Part shown: positions 44,551 through 52,772 of the stretch, in pieces
Numbering within the stretch: position 1 is the first letter of the stretch
How the letters are laid out: the number at the start of each line of letters is the position of its first letter
Source: Archangiaceae bacterium
Lineage (GTDB): Bacteria > Myxococcota > Myxococcia > Myxococcales > Myxococcaceae
NCBI GenBank assembly: GCA_016714225.1
Contig: JADJNS010000007.1
Coordinates: 124,001 to 188,000, forward strand
Direction: 5' to 3'
DNA length: 64,000 nucleotides
Notes under the pieces: model-generated
Database searches by the model: none
What the model saw: only the letters and a program-made list of their open reading frames with translations
What the model was told of the DNA's origin: nothing
Made by a program: the position numbers and the translations under genes

Positions 44551-45260
44551 CCGAGCACCTTGCGCTGGGCGTCGTGCAGCCGGGCGATCGCCGACAGGCC
44601 GGCGTCGAGCATCGCGTCGAGCTGCGGCTTGTCGAAGTGGCCGTGCTCGGCGGTGCCCTGCAGCTCGACCAGCTTGCCGCCCTCGAGCCCCACCACGTTC
44701 AAGTCGACGCCGGCGGTCGAGTCTTCGGCGTAGTCGAGATCGACGCAGACCTCGCCCTTCACCAGCCCCACCGAGATCGCCGCCACCTGACTGAGCTTCG
44801 GCAGCTGGCTGAGCTTCTCTTTCGCCTTGAGCTTCTTCAGCGCCAGCACCAGCGCCACGTACGCGCCGGTGATGCTCGCGGTGCGCGTGCCGCCGTCGGC
44901 CTGCAGCACGTCGCAGTCGAGCGTGAAGGTGCGCACGCCGACCCCCTTCATGTCGACGCTGGCGCGCAGCGAGCGGCCGATCAGCCGCTGAATCTCCTGG
45001 GTGCGCCCGCTCTGCTTGCCCTTGGCGGCCTCGCGCGCGGTGCGCTCGTGGGTGGCGCGCGGCAGCATGCCGTACTCGGCGGTGATCCACCCCGCGCCGG
45101 TGCCCATCACGTGCGGAGGCACCCGCTCTTCGACGCTGCAGGTGCACAGCACCCGGGTGTCTCCGAACTCGACCATGCAGCTGCCTTCGGCGTGCTTGGT
45201 GGCGCCGGGGGTCAGAATCACCGGCCGGGTGTCGAGGTTGCCGCGGTTGAACGATCGCAT
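44547..45260 (-). CDS. rph: Ribonuclease PH
   Basis: The 237-residue length is normal. RNase PH motifs are complete: SFNRGNLDTRPVILTPGATK at the N-terminus, WITAEYGMLPRATHER, SGRTQEIQRLIGRSLRASVD and DCDVLQADGGTRTASITGA. It trims tRNA 3-prime ends phosphorolytically. Its stop overlaps the rdgB TTG start, a common rph-rdgB coupling. It lies 20 bases downstream of the amidase gene. Confidence 0.95.
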   Translation of the reverse strand: MRSFNRGNLDTRPVILTPGATKHAEGSCMVEFGDTRVLCTCSVEERVPPHVMGTGAGWITAEYGMLPRATHERTAREAAKGKQSGRTQEIQRLIGRSLRASVDMKGVGVRTFTLDCDVLQADGGTRTASITGAYVALVLALKKLKAKEKLSQLPKLSQVAAISVGLVKGEVCVDLDYAEDSTAGVDLNVVGLEGGKLVELQGTAEHGHFDKPQLDAMLDAGLSAIARLHDAQRKVLG

Positions 45261-45280
45261 GCACGACCGACTAGCACGCT

Positions 45281-46027
45281 TCAGCGGTTCTTCGCCGACA
45301 CCTGCTGCAGAAACGCCGAGACGCCGCGGGCGATCGCCTCGGCCGCCTTCTGCTGGTACCCGGTCTCGGCGAGCCGCGCGCCCTCGTCGGGGTGCGAGAT
45401 GAACCCCACCTCGACCAGAATCGCCGGCGCCTGCAGCCCCATCAGCACGTAGAAGGGCGCCTGCTGCACGCCACGGTCTTGCGCCCCGGTGGCCGCGATC
45501 AGCTCTTCATGCACCGCGTAGGCGAGCCGCGACGAGTCGGCGTGCGCCTCGCTGCGCTGCAGGTCGGCGAGAATGAACGCCAGGGTGTCGCCGCTCTTGG
45601 GCCGCTTGTCGTGGAACTCGGCGTTCTCGCGGGCCGCCACCTTCTTGGCCTGATCGCCGCTCGCCTCGGCCGAGAGGAAGTAGGTCTCGATGCCCTCGGT
45701 GCCCTGCCGCTGCTTCTGGGTGGGCATCGAGTTCAGGTGCACCGAGATGAACAGGTCGGGCTTCTGCGCGTTGGCCCAGTCGACCCGGTTGTGCAGCGTC
45801 ACCATCGCGTCCCGGTCGCGGGTCAGCTTCACCCGGGCGCCGAGCTGCGCCTCGAGCTCGGCCTTGAGCAGCTTCGAGATCTCGAGCGCCGCGTCTTTTT
45901 CCCACGCGCCGGTGGGCGACACCGCGCCGGTCTGGGCGCCGCCGTGGCCGGGGTCGACGATCACCACCGGGCCGGCGAACGCGGCCACAGCCGACAGCGC
46001 CAGGGCGCAGAGGGAAAGGTACCGCAC
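45281..46027 (-). CDS. N-acetylmuramoyl-L-alanine amidase (Amidase_3)
   Basis: The 248-residue product has a signal peptide (LCALALSAVAAFA) and an AmiC-type zinc amidase domain. The ligands are visible in VVDPGHGG, the Glu of TGAWEKDAAL, SVHLNSMP and the catalytic Glu of AILVEVGFISH. It cleaves the amide between MurNAc and the stem peptide in the periplasm. No AMIN domain is present. It sits in the minus-strand run between selD and rph. Confidence 0.92.
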   Translation of the reverse strand: MRYLSLCALALSAVAAFAGPVVIVDPGHGGAQTGAVSPTGAWEKDAALEISKLLKAELEAQLGARVKLTRDRDAMVTLHNRVDWANAQKPDLFISVHLNSMPTQKQRQGTEGIETYFLSAEASGDQAKKVAARENAEFHDKRPKSGDTLAFILADLQRSEAHADSSRLAYAVHEELIAATGAQDRGVQQAPFYVLMGLQAPAILVEVGFISHPDEGARLAETGYQQKAAEAIARGVSAFLQQVSAKNR

Positions 46028-46057
46028 GGGCGTGAAAGCCTACCGCGAGCGCCGGCT

Positions 46058-47110
46058 TCAGACGACTTCGATGCCCGGCTTGCCCTTCTCCAGGCCGCCG
46101 ATGATCCACCCCTCGACGCCGGCGCGATCCAACGCCTTCAAGGCCTCGCGGGCGTTCTTCTCGGGCAGCGCCGCGAGCAGCCCGCCGTTGGTCTGGGCGT
46201 CGGCCAGCACCTGCTGCACGTGCAGCTTGAGCTCGCCCTTGAACCGCACCGCCTTCGCCACGTGCTCGAGGTTCGTCTTGGTGCCGCCGGGCACGCAGCC
46301 CGCTTCGGCCAGCTCGGGCACCCCTTCCAGCACCGGCACCTGCCACTTGTAGAGCAGGGCCTTGAGCTTCGCGCCCCGCGCCACCTCGAGCAGGTGGCCG
46401 AGCAGCCCGAACCCGGTCACGTCGGTCAGCGCGTGCACCTTGAGCTTCGGCGACGCCAGCACCTCGCCAGCCGCCTTGTTGAGCCGCGCCATCTGCTCGG
46501 TGACCCGCTTCTCGAGCGCCGCGCTGGCCAGCCCCCGCTTGATGGCCGTGGTGGCGATGCCGGTGCCGATGGGCTTGGTCAGAATCAGCACGTCGCCCGC
46601 GCGCGCGCCGGCGTTGGTGAGCACCTTCTTGGGGTGCACCAGCCCGGTCACCGCCATGCCGTACTTCGGTTCGGGGCTCTGCACCGAGTGGCCCCCGAGA
46701 ATGGGGATACCCGCCTCGCGGGCCTTGTCGGCCCCGCCGGCGAGAATCTGGTGCAGCACCTCGATCGGCTGGTCTTTGGGAAAGGCCACCACGTTCAGCG
46801 CGAAGATGGCCCGGGCCCCCATCGCCCAGATGTCGCTCATCGCGTTGGCGGCGGCGATCTGCCCGTAGGCGTACGGCTCGTCGACCACCGGGGGAAAGAA
46901 GTCGACGGTCTCGACCACCGCCTGCGTCGCCGACAAGCGGTACACCGCCGCGTCGTCGTTGGTGTCGAAGCCGACCAGCACCTCGCGCGACTTCTTCACC
47001 TTGGGCAGCCCGCTCAAGACCTCGTGCAGCAGATCGGGCCGAATCTTCGCCGCGCAGCCCGCGCAGTTCGACAGCTGGGTGAGCCGAACCGCCTCAGCCG
47101 GCACGGACAT
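46058..47110 (-). CDS. selD: Selenophosphate synthase (selenide, water dikinase)
   Basis: The 350-residue product shows SelD motifs. LTQLSNCAGCAAKI carries the catalytic Cys19 and Lys22 (Cys rather than Sec), GFDTNDDAAVY and ANAMSDIWAMGARAIFA follow, then ILGGHSVQSPEPKYG and DVTGFGLLGHL. It makes selenophosphate from selenide and ATP for selenocysteine or selenouridine. Its start overlaps the preceding FHA-DUF4388 gene by 17 bases. None of selA, selB or selU is in the window, so the selenium product is not identified. Confidence 0.93.
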   Translation of the reverse strand: MSVPAEAVRLTQLSNCAGCAAKIRPDLLHEVLSGLPKVKKSREVLVGFDTNDDAAVYRLSATQAVVETVDFFPPVVDEPYAYGQIAAANAMSDIWAMGARAIFALNVVAFPKDQPIEVLHQILAGGADKAREAGIPILGGHSVQSPEPKYGMAVTGLVHPKKVLTNAGARAGDVLILTKPIGTGIATTAIKRGLASAALEKRVTEQMARLNKAAGEVLASPKLKVHALTDVTGFGLLGHLLEVARGAKLKALLYKWQVPVLEGVPELAEAGCVPGGTKTNLEHVAKAVRFKGELKLHVQQVLADAQTNGGLLAALPEKNAREALKALDRAGVEGWIIGGLEKGKPGIEVV

Positions 47111-48017
47111 AGTCGCGCTGCAGCAGGCTGACCACGATGGTCGCGCAGCCCACGTCGTCTTGCACCGAGTGATCGAGCACGCCGTTGAGCGAGCCGTAGT
47201 TGTGCACCAGCTGCAGCACGTCGAGCTCTTCGGGAGTCAGATCTCTGAGCTGCGCGGTCATCGGCACCGACAGCTGCAGCGTCGCCTGCGGCGAGGGCAT
47301 CTGGCCCTGAATGCGCTTGAGCTCGTCGAGCTGCCGCAGCGCCTCCATCAGCAGCGCCTCGGTCGACATGTCGAGCTCGGTCATGAACTCCTGGTTGTCG
47401 GGCGGCTGCAGCTCGAAATCGCCGATCTCCCAGGTGATCACCCGGTTGAAGCTCTTGGCCGGGCCCAGCTCGTGGTTGTCGTCGATGCTGGCGTAATAGA
47501 CCCGCCCCTGCTTCAGGTAGATCTTGCCCTCGTGCTCGTTGCGCACCACCAGCACACCGTTCTTCTTCGAGGTGTGGAAGAGCTGCAACAGGTCGGGCAG
47601 CGGCACCTCTTCGAGCTTGCCGGTCATCGCCGTCTTCGTCTGCTTGGCCGACTGCGCCGCGGCGACCTGCTCGAGCTGCGCCTTCACCTGCTCTTCGTCG
47701 AGCTCCTGCGCCCCGGCGCCCTGGCGCACCAGCTTCAAGATCGAGGTGCCGATCAAGATGCGGTCGCCCTCTTTGAGGCGCGCGGTCTTCACCTTCTCGC
47801 CGTTGACGAAGGTGCCGTTGGTCGAGCCGAGATCTTCGATGGTGATCTTGCCCGCCGCCACCGCGATCTTGGCGTGCTTGCGCGAGACCATGTCTTCGAC
47901 CAGCACCATGTCGAGCTCGCTCGACCGGCCGATCACCACCTGCTTCTCGCTCTTCAGGGGGAACTCGCCGCCCTGGTACTTTCCCGAGATGAACTTGAGT
48001 GCGTAGCCGGTGCTCAC
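47094..48017 (-). CDS. FHA-DUF4388 signalling protein
   Basis: The 307-residue protein has an N-terminal FHA domain (VIGRSSELDMVL, SRKHAKI, DLGSTNGTFVNG at about 25-80), which should bind phosphothreonine. A DUF4388 (PATAN-like) domain follows (MTGKLEEVPLPDLLQLF with KNGVLVVRNEHEGKIYLKQG), and a C-terminal helical region ends it. Such proteins are common in myxobacterial kinase networks. The GTG at 48017 is preceded by AAGGAAG and starts just after the TPR gene stop. Confidence 0.85.
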   Translation of the reverse strand: MSTGYALKFISGKYQGGEFPLKSEKQVVIGRSSELDMVLVEDMVSRKHAKIAVAAGKITIEDLGSTNGTFVNGEKVKTARLKEGDRILIGTSILKLVRQGAGAQELDEEQVKAQLEQVAAAQSAKQTKTAMTGKLEEVPLPDLLQLFHTSKKNGVLVVRNEHEGKIYLKQGRVYYASIDDNHELGPAKSFNRVITWEIGDFELQPPDNQEFMTELDMSTEALLMEALRQLDELKRIQGQMPSPQATLQLSVPMTAQLRDLTPEELDVLQLVHNYGSLNGVLDHSVQDDVGCATIVVSLLQRDYVRAG

Positions 48018-48018
48018 G

Positions 48019-48729
48019 TCACACTTCCTTCGTCTCACGCACCAGGTTCAGGTACATCTCGGCGCTCTTGTTGCCCGGGTTCTGCTGGAGCACCGCCTCC
48101 CACTCCCGAATCGCTTCGGGGCGCTTGCCTGCCGAGTAGAGCGCGATGCCGTAGTGCACGCGGCCGGGAACGTAGTTCGGGTTGATGCGCAAGATCTCCT
48201 CGAATTGCGCCAGCGCCTCGGCGTGATCGCCCTTGTCGCGGCAGGCGTCGGCCAGCTTCAAGCGAATGTCCACGAAGGTGGGGCACAGGCCCAGCGCGCG
48301 GCGGTACTCGCCGATCGCCTCGTCGAGCATGCCGCTCGAGGCGAACACGTCGCCGATCTCGGCGTACATGTTCGAAATCTTTCCCTGCACGAAGGGGTCG
48401 ATGCGACCGGGCGCGCTGCGCTGCCGAGAGAGCGCCGCCTGGTAGACCTCTTTCGCTTCGCGGTACTTCCCCATGTCGTTGTAGATGACCGCCAAATTCA
48501 GCGCGGCATCGGTGTACGCGGGGTTGATGCGCAGCGCGGCCTCGAACGCCCGCTGCGCCCGGGCGAACTGACCCTGGTCGTGATAAACCACGCCCAGCAT
48601 GTTGTAGACGTCTGCGAACGACTGATTCTGTTCGACGACCTGGGTCAGGTACTTCTCGGCTTGCGAGTACTGCTTCTTTTCGAAGTAGCCCCGCCCCAGG
48701 GTCAACAGTTGCTTGAGCGCGTCGTCCAT
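48019..48729 (-). CDS. TPR-repeat protein
   Basis: The 236-residue soluble protein consists of about five to six TPR motifs (YFEKKQYSQAEKYLTQVVEQ, then VYNMLGVVYHDQGQFARAQR and similar). There is no signal peptide, so it is probably a cytoplasmic scaffold. It lies one base upstream of the FHA-DUF4388 gene and is almost certainly co-transcribed with it, suggesting a shared signalling complex. Confidence 0.85.
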   Translation of the reverse strand: MDDALKQLLTLGRGYFEKKQYSQAEKYLTQVVEQNQSFADVYNMLGVVYHDQGQFARAQRAFEAALRINPAYTDAALNLAVIYNDMGKYREAKEVYQAALSRQRSAPGRIDPFVQGKISNMYAEIGDVFASSGMLDEAIGEYRRALGLCPTFVDIRLKLADACRDKGDHAEALAQFEEILRINPNYVPGRVHYGIALYSAGKRPEAIREWEAVLQQNPGNKSAEMYLNLVRETKEV

Positions 48730-48753
48730 GAGGAGTCTTGAAGGGTTGGTAGC

Positions 48754-49437
48754 CTACATGAGCCCTTCGGGGAAGCAGAATTCCCCGCCAGAGAAGACCT
48801 GTAGCAACAACCTCCGCGCCCCGGAAACGTCGACCGGGCGCTCGGGCAGCGTCCCCGACAGCCTCCACTCCTCGGTCACCAGCACGTCGTCGCGCTCGCT
48901 GCGAATGAGCCAGCGGCTGACCTTCACCTTGCGCCCCTTCACCCTGAGCCACTCGGCGAGCTCGGCCGACTCGCCGCCGTCGGCCCGGCCCGAGCACAGC
49001 TTCGAGAGCTCGCCGCGCTCGAGCGCGGCCCGCCGCTGCTCGAGGGCCTTCACCACCGCCACCAGGCGCGGAGCGAACCCCGCCTCGGGCTCCCAGTCGC
49101 CCCGGTCTACGAAGGGCACCCGCTCGGCGCCCAGCGAGCTCACTTCGGTCTCGCCCACCTTCCCATCGAAGTCGAGGGTGGCGGTCACCAGCGCGCGCGC
49201 CTCAGACTCCACCGTCACCGAGATGCGCTGAAAACCCCGCCCGCGCCCGGTCAGCGGCTGGGCCAGCCCGACGTCGAGCTCGAGGCCCTTCGACTCGGCC
49301 GTCTTCAGCGCGGTGAGAATCTCGACCTCGGGGCCGGCTGCCGCGCCCAAGAGCCGCGGCACCGCCAGCACCAGCGCCGTCAGGCCCAGCGCCGCCGCCA
49401 CGCCGAACCCGACCAGCCTGCGCAGTTCGTCGTTCAC
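48754..49437 (-). CDS. Membrane-anchored protein of unknown function
   Basis: The 227-residue product has one N-terminal membrane helix (GFGVAAALGLTALVLAVPRLL) and a periplasmic mixed alpha/beta domain with no recognised family. Two cysteines (SKLCSG and GEFCFP) may pair. It lies between bamD and the TPR gene on the same strand, 13 bases after bamD and 24 before the TPR gene, so it is part of the same run. Confidence 0.65.
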   Translation of the reverse strand: MNDELRRLVGFGVAAALGLTALVLAVPRLLGAAAGPEVEILTALKTAESKGLELDVGLAQPLTGRGRGFQRISVTVESEARALVTATLDFDGKVGETEVSSLGAERVPFVDRGDWEPEAGFAPRLVAVVKALEQRRAALERGELSKLCSGRADGGESAELAEWLRVKGRKVKVSRWLIRSERDDVLVTEEWRLSGTLPERPVDVSGARRLLLQVFSGGEFCFPEGLM

Positions 49438-49450
49438 CGCGCCGTCACGG

Positions 49451-50380
49451 CTACTTCTCGAGAATCCGCTGCGCCTTCTTCGCCGCGGCGGTGTCGGGGT
49501 ACTTCGCCACCAGCTGCTTGAGCGAATCTTCCGGCTTGCCCTCGGCCTCGGCGATCGCCGTCTCGGCGGCCTTCACCTGCGCCTCGAGATCGGTGACCCG
49601 CTGCTTCTGCTCGTCGGTGGCCTGGTCGCCCGCCTTCTCGACCCCTGCCCGGGCGCGCACCAGCTCCTCGTTGGCCTTGCCCAGGCGCGCCTTCGCGTCG
49701 TCCTGCAGCTTTCGGTACGCGTCGTACAGGCCGAAGTAGACCTTCTCTTCGTAGCCCAGGCCGCCGAAGTCACGCGCCACCACGCCCAGCCGCGTCACCA
49801 CCGCCTGCCACTTCTTGCGCCGCTCGTAGAAGCCCGCCACGTACAGCTCGTGCTCGGCCATGCGCCGGCGCACCTCGTCGAGCGCCTTCTGCGCGTCGGC
49901 CGCGTAGCTGCTGCTGGGGTAGGTGCGAATGAAGTCGGCCATCGCCACGCTCGCCGCGCGCACTTCGGCTTGGTCCTTCTCGGAGCTCGGCGGGAAGATG
50001 AAGAAGTCCGACGGCATGTCTTTGTAGTGGGTGAGCGCCGCCCGGTACGCCGCGTAGTCGAGCTTGGCGTGCGTGGGGTGCAGCTTGATGAAGTTCAGGT
50101 ACCTGTCGCGCGCCTCGAGGTACTTCTCGCGGTCGAAGTCGACGTCGCCCAGGCGCAGCTCGGCGGTGGTGGCGGCCTCGAGGTACGGGTATTTCGACTT
50201 CACGTAGTCGAAGTACTTCTGCGCCTCGACGTAGTTCTTCGAGTCCAGCGCCTCGTCGCCACGCTTCAGGTTGGTGTCGGCTTCGTCGGCGTAGCTCGGC
50301 TCGCTGACGTCTCCGCCCAGAAAGGTGCCGAAGCCCTTGCACGCGCAGAGCAGCAGCAGAATGGGAAACAGGCGCTTCAT
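49451..50380 (-). CDS. bamD: BamD-like outer-membrane assembly lipoprotein
   Basis: The 309-residue protein has a lipoprotein signal (LFPILLLLCACKG) and five TPR-like repeats, as in BamD/ComL (GDEALDSKNYVEAQKYFDYV and EKYLEARDRYLNFIKLHPTH). BamD is an essential part of the BAM complex that inserts beta-barrels. Compared with E. coli BamD it has an extra coiled C-terminal region of about 70 residues (DDAKARLGKANEELVRARAG). The ATG at 50380 is chosen over one 39 bases upstream because it begins the signal. Confidence 0.8.
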   Translation of the reverse strand: MKRLFPILLLLCACKGFGTFLGGDVSEPSYADEADTNLKRGDEALDSKNYVEAQKYFDYVKSKYPYLEAATTAELRLGDVDFDREKYLEARDRYLNFIKLHPTHAKLDYAAYRAALTHYKDMPSDFFIFPPSSEKDQAEVRAASVAMADFIRTYPSSSYAADAQKALDEVRRRMAEHELYVAGFYERRKKWQAVVTRLGVVARDFGGLGYEEKVYFGLYDAYRKLQDDAKARLGKANEELVRARAGVEKAGDQATDEQKQRVTDLEAQVKAAETAIAEAEGKPEDSLKQLVAKYPDTAAAKKAQRILEK

Positions 50381-50489
50381 CGGGGCGCGCACCCTAACCC
50401 CTTTCACCGGGGGAATCATTTGGAAGTTCCGTGCACGGTACGCCCGACCGCTCGCGCGCTTGCCTCGAAGGCGGCCCCGGGGCCGCGGC

Positions 50490-50927
50490 TCAGTCGTCGA
50501 AGGCGCCCAGGCCCGACACGGTCTCGACCACGTCGTCCGAGAACCCCCGCGAAGCGAGCAGCCGCGCCGCCTTCGCCCCGCTCACCTTGCGCCTCTGCAC
50601 CAGCGCGCGCGCAGCGCTCAGCTCGTCGTAGCCGGCCTCGCGCGCCACCGCCTCGGTCACCTCGGCCGCCAGCGCAGGGTCGATGCCCTCGGCCTCGAGG
50701 CGCCGCTCGACGTCGGGCACCGAGCGCCCCTCGGCGACCCCCGCGCGCGCCCTGGCTTCGGCATGCCGGCGGTCGTCGAGGTACCCCAGCTCGGTGACGC
50801 GGGCGAGCGCCTGCGCGATGTCTCTCGCCGCGAACCCGCGCTGCACCAACGCCGCCTCGAGGCGGGCGCGCGACTTGGGCCGGCCCTCGAGCAACTTCAC
50901 CGCGGTGTCGAAGGCCGTCGCAGCCAC
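50490..50927 (-). CDS. recX: RecX-family regulatory protein
   Basis: The 145-residue product has the three-helix repeats of RecX (AVKLLEGRPKSRARLEAALV, VTELGYLDDRRHAEARARAG, ALVQRRKVSGAKAARLLASRG). RecX modulates RecA filaments. The GTG at 50927 gives a normal length. No recA lies nearby in this window. It diverges from the acidic-tailed hypothetical gene across 57 bases. Confidence 0.82.
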   Translation of the reverse strand: MAATAFDTAVKLLEGRPKSRARLEAALVQRGFAARDIAQALARVTELGYLDDRRHAEARARAGVAEGRSVPDVERRLEAEGIDPALAAEVTEAVAREAGYDELSAARALVQRRKVSGAKAARLLASRGFSDDVVETVSGLGAFDD

Positions 50928-50984
50928 CCTGCGCTTTGTAACATCGCTCGGCCCCTCACCTTGAAATCGAGTAAGTCGTCGCCC

Positions 50985-51914
50985 GTGCACCCGGTGATCG
51001 CTGCCTTCCTCGACGTGAAGACCGCCGTGGAGACGCTGGAGCGCGGCGTCGCCGGCATTCCCATGGGGCCTGACGCGATGGCCTTCGTCGCCGCCGCGCG
51101 TACCCACAGTGAGCTGTCGGCGTACGTGCTGCAGGCCAAGGGCAAAGAGACGCCCGGCGACGACTCGCAGAACGCCACCATTCTGCTGGCGGTGCGCGCG
51201 GCGCTGTCGCGCATTCCCTCGGACCCGGTGCTGGGGCCCCAGGCCAAGCGGGCCCGCGACGCGCTGGCGGCGGCCGGCGCCGACGCCGAGCAGGTCGAGC
51301 AGCTGCTCGGCGGCGTGCTGGTCGAAGAGGCCTTCACCGGCGACAACGACCCCAACCGCTTCGACAGCGCCTTCGTGCACGAGTCGTTCGGAGAGCTGAT
51401 CGAGCTGGCCCGCCTCGACGAAGACCAGGTCACCACGCTGATGGACGAGGTCGCCAAGAACGCCCCGCCCCCGCTGCGGCCGATGCAGGTCTCCTGCGCC
51501 GAGGCGCTGTTTCAAGCGGCCTGGGCCGACGGCACCCAGAGCATCAACGTCGAGCACGTCGAAGACGCGCTGCAGATGCTGAGCGGCGACGACCCGGCCG
51601 AGGTCGAAGGGGTGCGGGCCGGCCTCGAGGTGGTGCTCAACTTCCTCAACGGCAAGAAGCTGATCGGGCCCCTGCGCCTGCAGCGCCTCATCGGCCACCT
51701 CAAAGAGTGGTCGCCTGCCGACGCCGAAGCCGCCGAGCTCGACGACGACGAGGTCGACGACGGCGAAGACGAAGATCTCGACGATGAGACCGCCGCGGGC
51801 GGCGACGACGATGACGCAGCCGACGGCGGCGATGGAGAAGACGCCGACCTCGACGGCGTCGACGACGACGAAGACGCCACCGGCGAGCTCGAGAAGCCCG
51901 ACGAAGAAGACTAA
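50985..51914 (+). CDS. Hypothetical protein with very acidic C-terminal tail
   Basis: The 309-residue protein has a helical body of about 240 residues (no recognised domain) and a C-terminal tail of about 70 residues that is mostly Asp and Glu (DDDEVDDGEDEDLDDETAAG and onward). Such tails often mimic DNA or bind basic partners. A GTG at 50985 is used; an in-frame TTG at 50961 would add eight residues. It diverges from recX, so a link to DNA metabolism is possible but speculative. Confidence 0.65.
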   Translation: MHPVIAAFLDVKTAVETLERGVAGIPMGPDAMAFVAAARTHSELSAYVLQAKGKETPGDDSQNATILLAVRAALSRIPSDPVLGPQAKRARDALAAAGADAEQVEQLLGGVLVEEAFTGDNDPNRFDSAFVHESFGELIELARLDEDQVTTLMDEVAKNAPPPLRPMQVSCAEALFQAAWADGTQSINVEHVEDALQMLSGDDPAEVEGVRAGLEVVLNFLNGKKLIGPLRLQRLIGHLKEWSPADAEAAELDDDEVDDGEDEDLDDETAAGGDDDDAADGGDGEDADLDGVDDDEDATGELEKPDEED

Positions 51915-51969
51915 CGGCGGTGCGGTAGCTGCGCGCCCGTTGGCTTTCGAGCGCAGCACCGTTCACGCT

Positions 51970-52133
51970 GAGAGGGTCGGCCAGAACGAGCGTACCGGGC
52001 GCGACGACCGAGGTGTGCTCCGCCCAAAGGCAAGGTCACGACTGCCTCGTAACCCTGGCGAGGACTGCGACACCGCCGGCGACCCAGGTCGGGCTGGCTC
52101 GCCCGAAGGGGTCTTGTTCTGGCCGACCCTCTC
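51970..52133. repeat. 18-bp perfect inverted repeat
   Basis: GAGAGGGTCGGCCAGAAC at 51970-51987 is the exact reverse complement of GTTCTGGCCGACCCTCTC at 52116-52133. About 128 bases lie between the arms. A further partial inverted copy of the left flank (TCACGCTGAGAGG against CCTCTCAGCGTGA near 52296-52308) nests outside it. Confidence 0.8.
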
Positions 52134-52142
52134 GATTCAGAC

Positions 52143-52301
52143 GCTGACAGTCATCGCCGAACCCGGGCCGGAGCGCAGATGCGCCAGCCGCCAAAGGAGC
52201 GAACCCGAAGGCGCACTTCGGTTCGTCGACGGCTCGCGACGCTGGCAGGCGAAGCGTATCGGCGCTTTCAGGCGACGGGAGGGGAAATACCGTCAGCCTC
52301 T
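52143..52301. repeat. Diverged direct repeat, copy A
   Basis: This copy starts GCTGACAG and contains GGAGCGAACCCGAAGGCGC near its middle. It ends CCGTCAGCCTCT, close to an inverted copy of its own start. It is about 48 bases longer than copy B because of extra sequence after the shared core. The bounded, inverted ends look like a small non-autonomous mobile repeat or a structured RNA. Confidence 0.55.
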
Positions 52302-52520
52302 CAGCGTGAGAACCGGTCACGGAGAGGACGACAGCCTCGACCGGGCGCGCAGCAGCAGTCGAACCTCGCGAGGCCCGTCACGGAGCGCCCGCTTGGGAAC
52401 ACATGCGAAAGAGAATGGCCGAGGGGCCGACATTCACCCGGCGGCGGCGATTCTTTTCTGCGTTTGTTCCCGCTCGCGGTGCCGAGCATTCGCCCGCTCT
52501 CGTTCGAGAACCGGGGTGAG

Positions 52521-52548
52521 CGACGACACCGTGCGCTCGGTGTCGTCG
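52521..52548. promoter_or_regulatory. Perfect 10-bp hairpin
   Basis: CGACGACACC (52521-52530) pairs exactly with GGTGTCGTCG (52539-52548) across an 8-base loop. No T-run follows on either side, so it is not a classic terminator. It could be a protein-binding palindrome or part of a non-coding RNA. Confidence 0.5.
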
Positions 52549-52638
52549 GGTCGTGAGCCTTTGCCGATGGAGGGCTCGAAGGTTCGGAGCACGAAATTCG
52601 CGGCGCCCTCTGCCTGCGCGCTTCGCCCCACATAGAAG

Positions 52639-52748
52639 GCTGACAGTGTCTGCCCGTACCGAGCCGGAGAGCGCAGTGCGCGAGCCGACCGAGGAGCGAA
52701 CCCGAAGGCGCGCGTCAGGCGACACAGGGCAAAGACCGTCGGCCTCTT
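52639..52748. repeat. Diverged direct repeat, copy B
   Basis: This copy matches copy A at its left end (GCTGACAG), through the core GGAGCGAACCCGAAGGCGC and at its right end (AGGCGAC, then ACCGTCGGCCTCT). The match is interrupted by substitutions and by the 48-base difference. It ends 25 bases before the pilT stop codon. Confidence 0.55.
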
Positions 52749-52772
52749 CGGGGGGGGTTCTGCGAGCGGCCT

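Larger units (their letters stand above)
51915..52772. other. Gene-free stretch with several repeats
   Basis: This 858-base interval between two convergent genes has no convincing gene. It holds a diverged direct-repeat pair, a long inverted repeat and a perfect hairpin, listed separately. A 65-codon minus-strand frame at 52434-52631 is open but has visibly lower G/C at third positions than the neighbouring genes and no ribosome site. GC-rich structure suggests an RNA element or repeat debris. Confidence 0.6.

Noticed and set aside
52434..52631. 65-codon minus-strand frame in the gene-free stretch
   Set aside because: Lower G/C at third positions than neighbours, GTG start without ribosome site, no domain. 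Kept only as a note in the gene-free entry.
51784..52635. 283-codon plus-strand frame crossing the end of the acidic-tailed gene
   Set aside because: It starts inside another gene in a different frame, is Arg/Ser-rich and crosses both repeat and hairpin structures.
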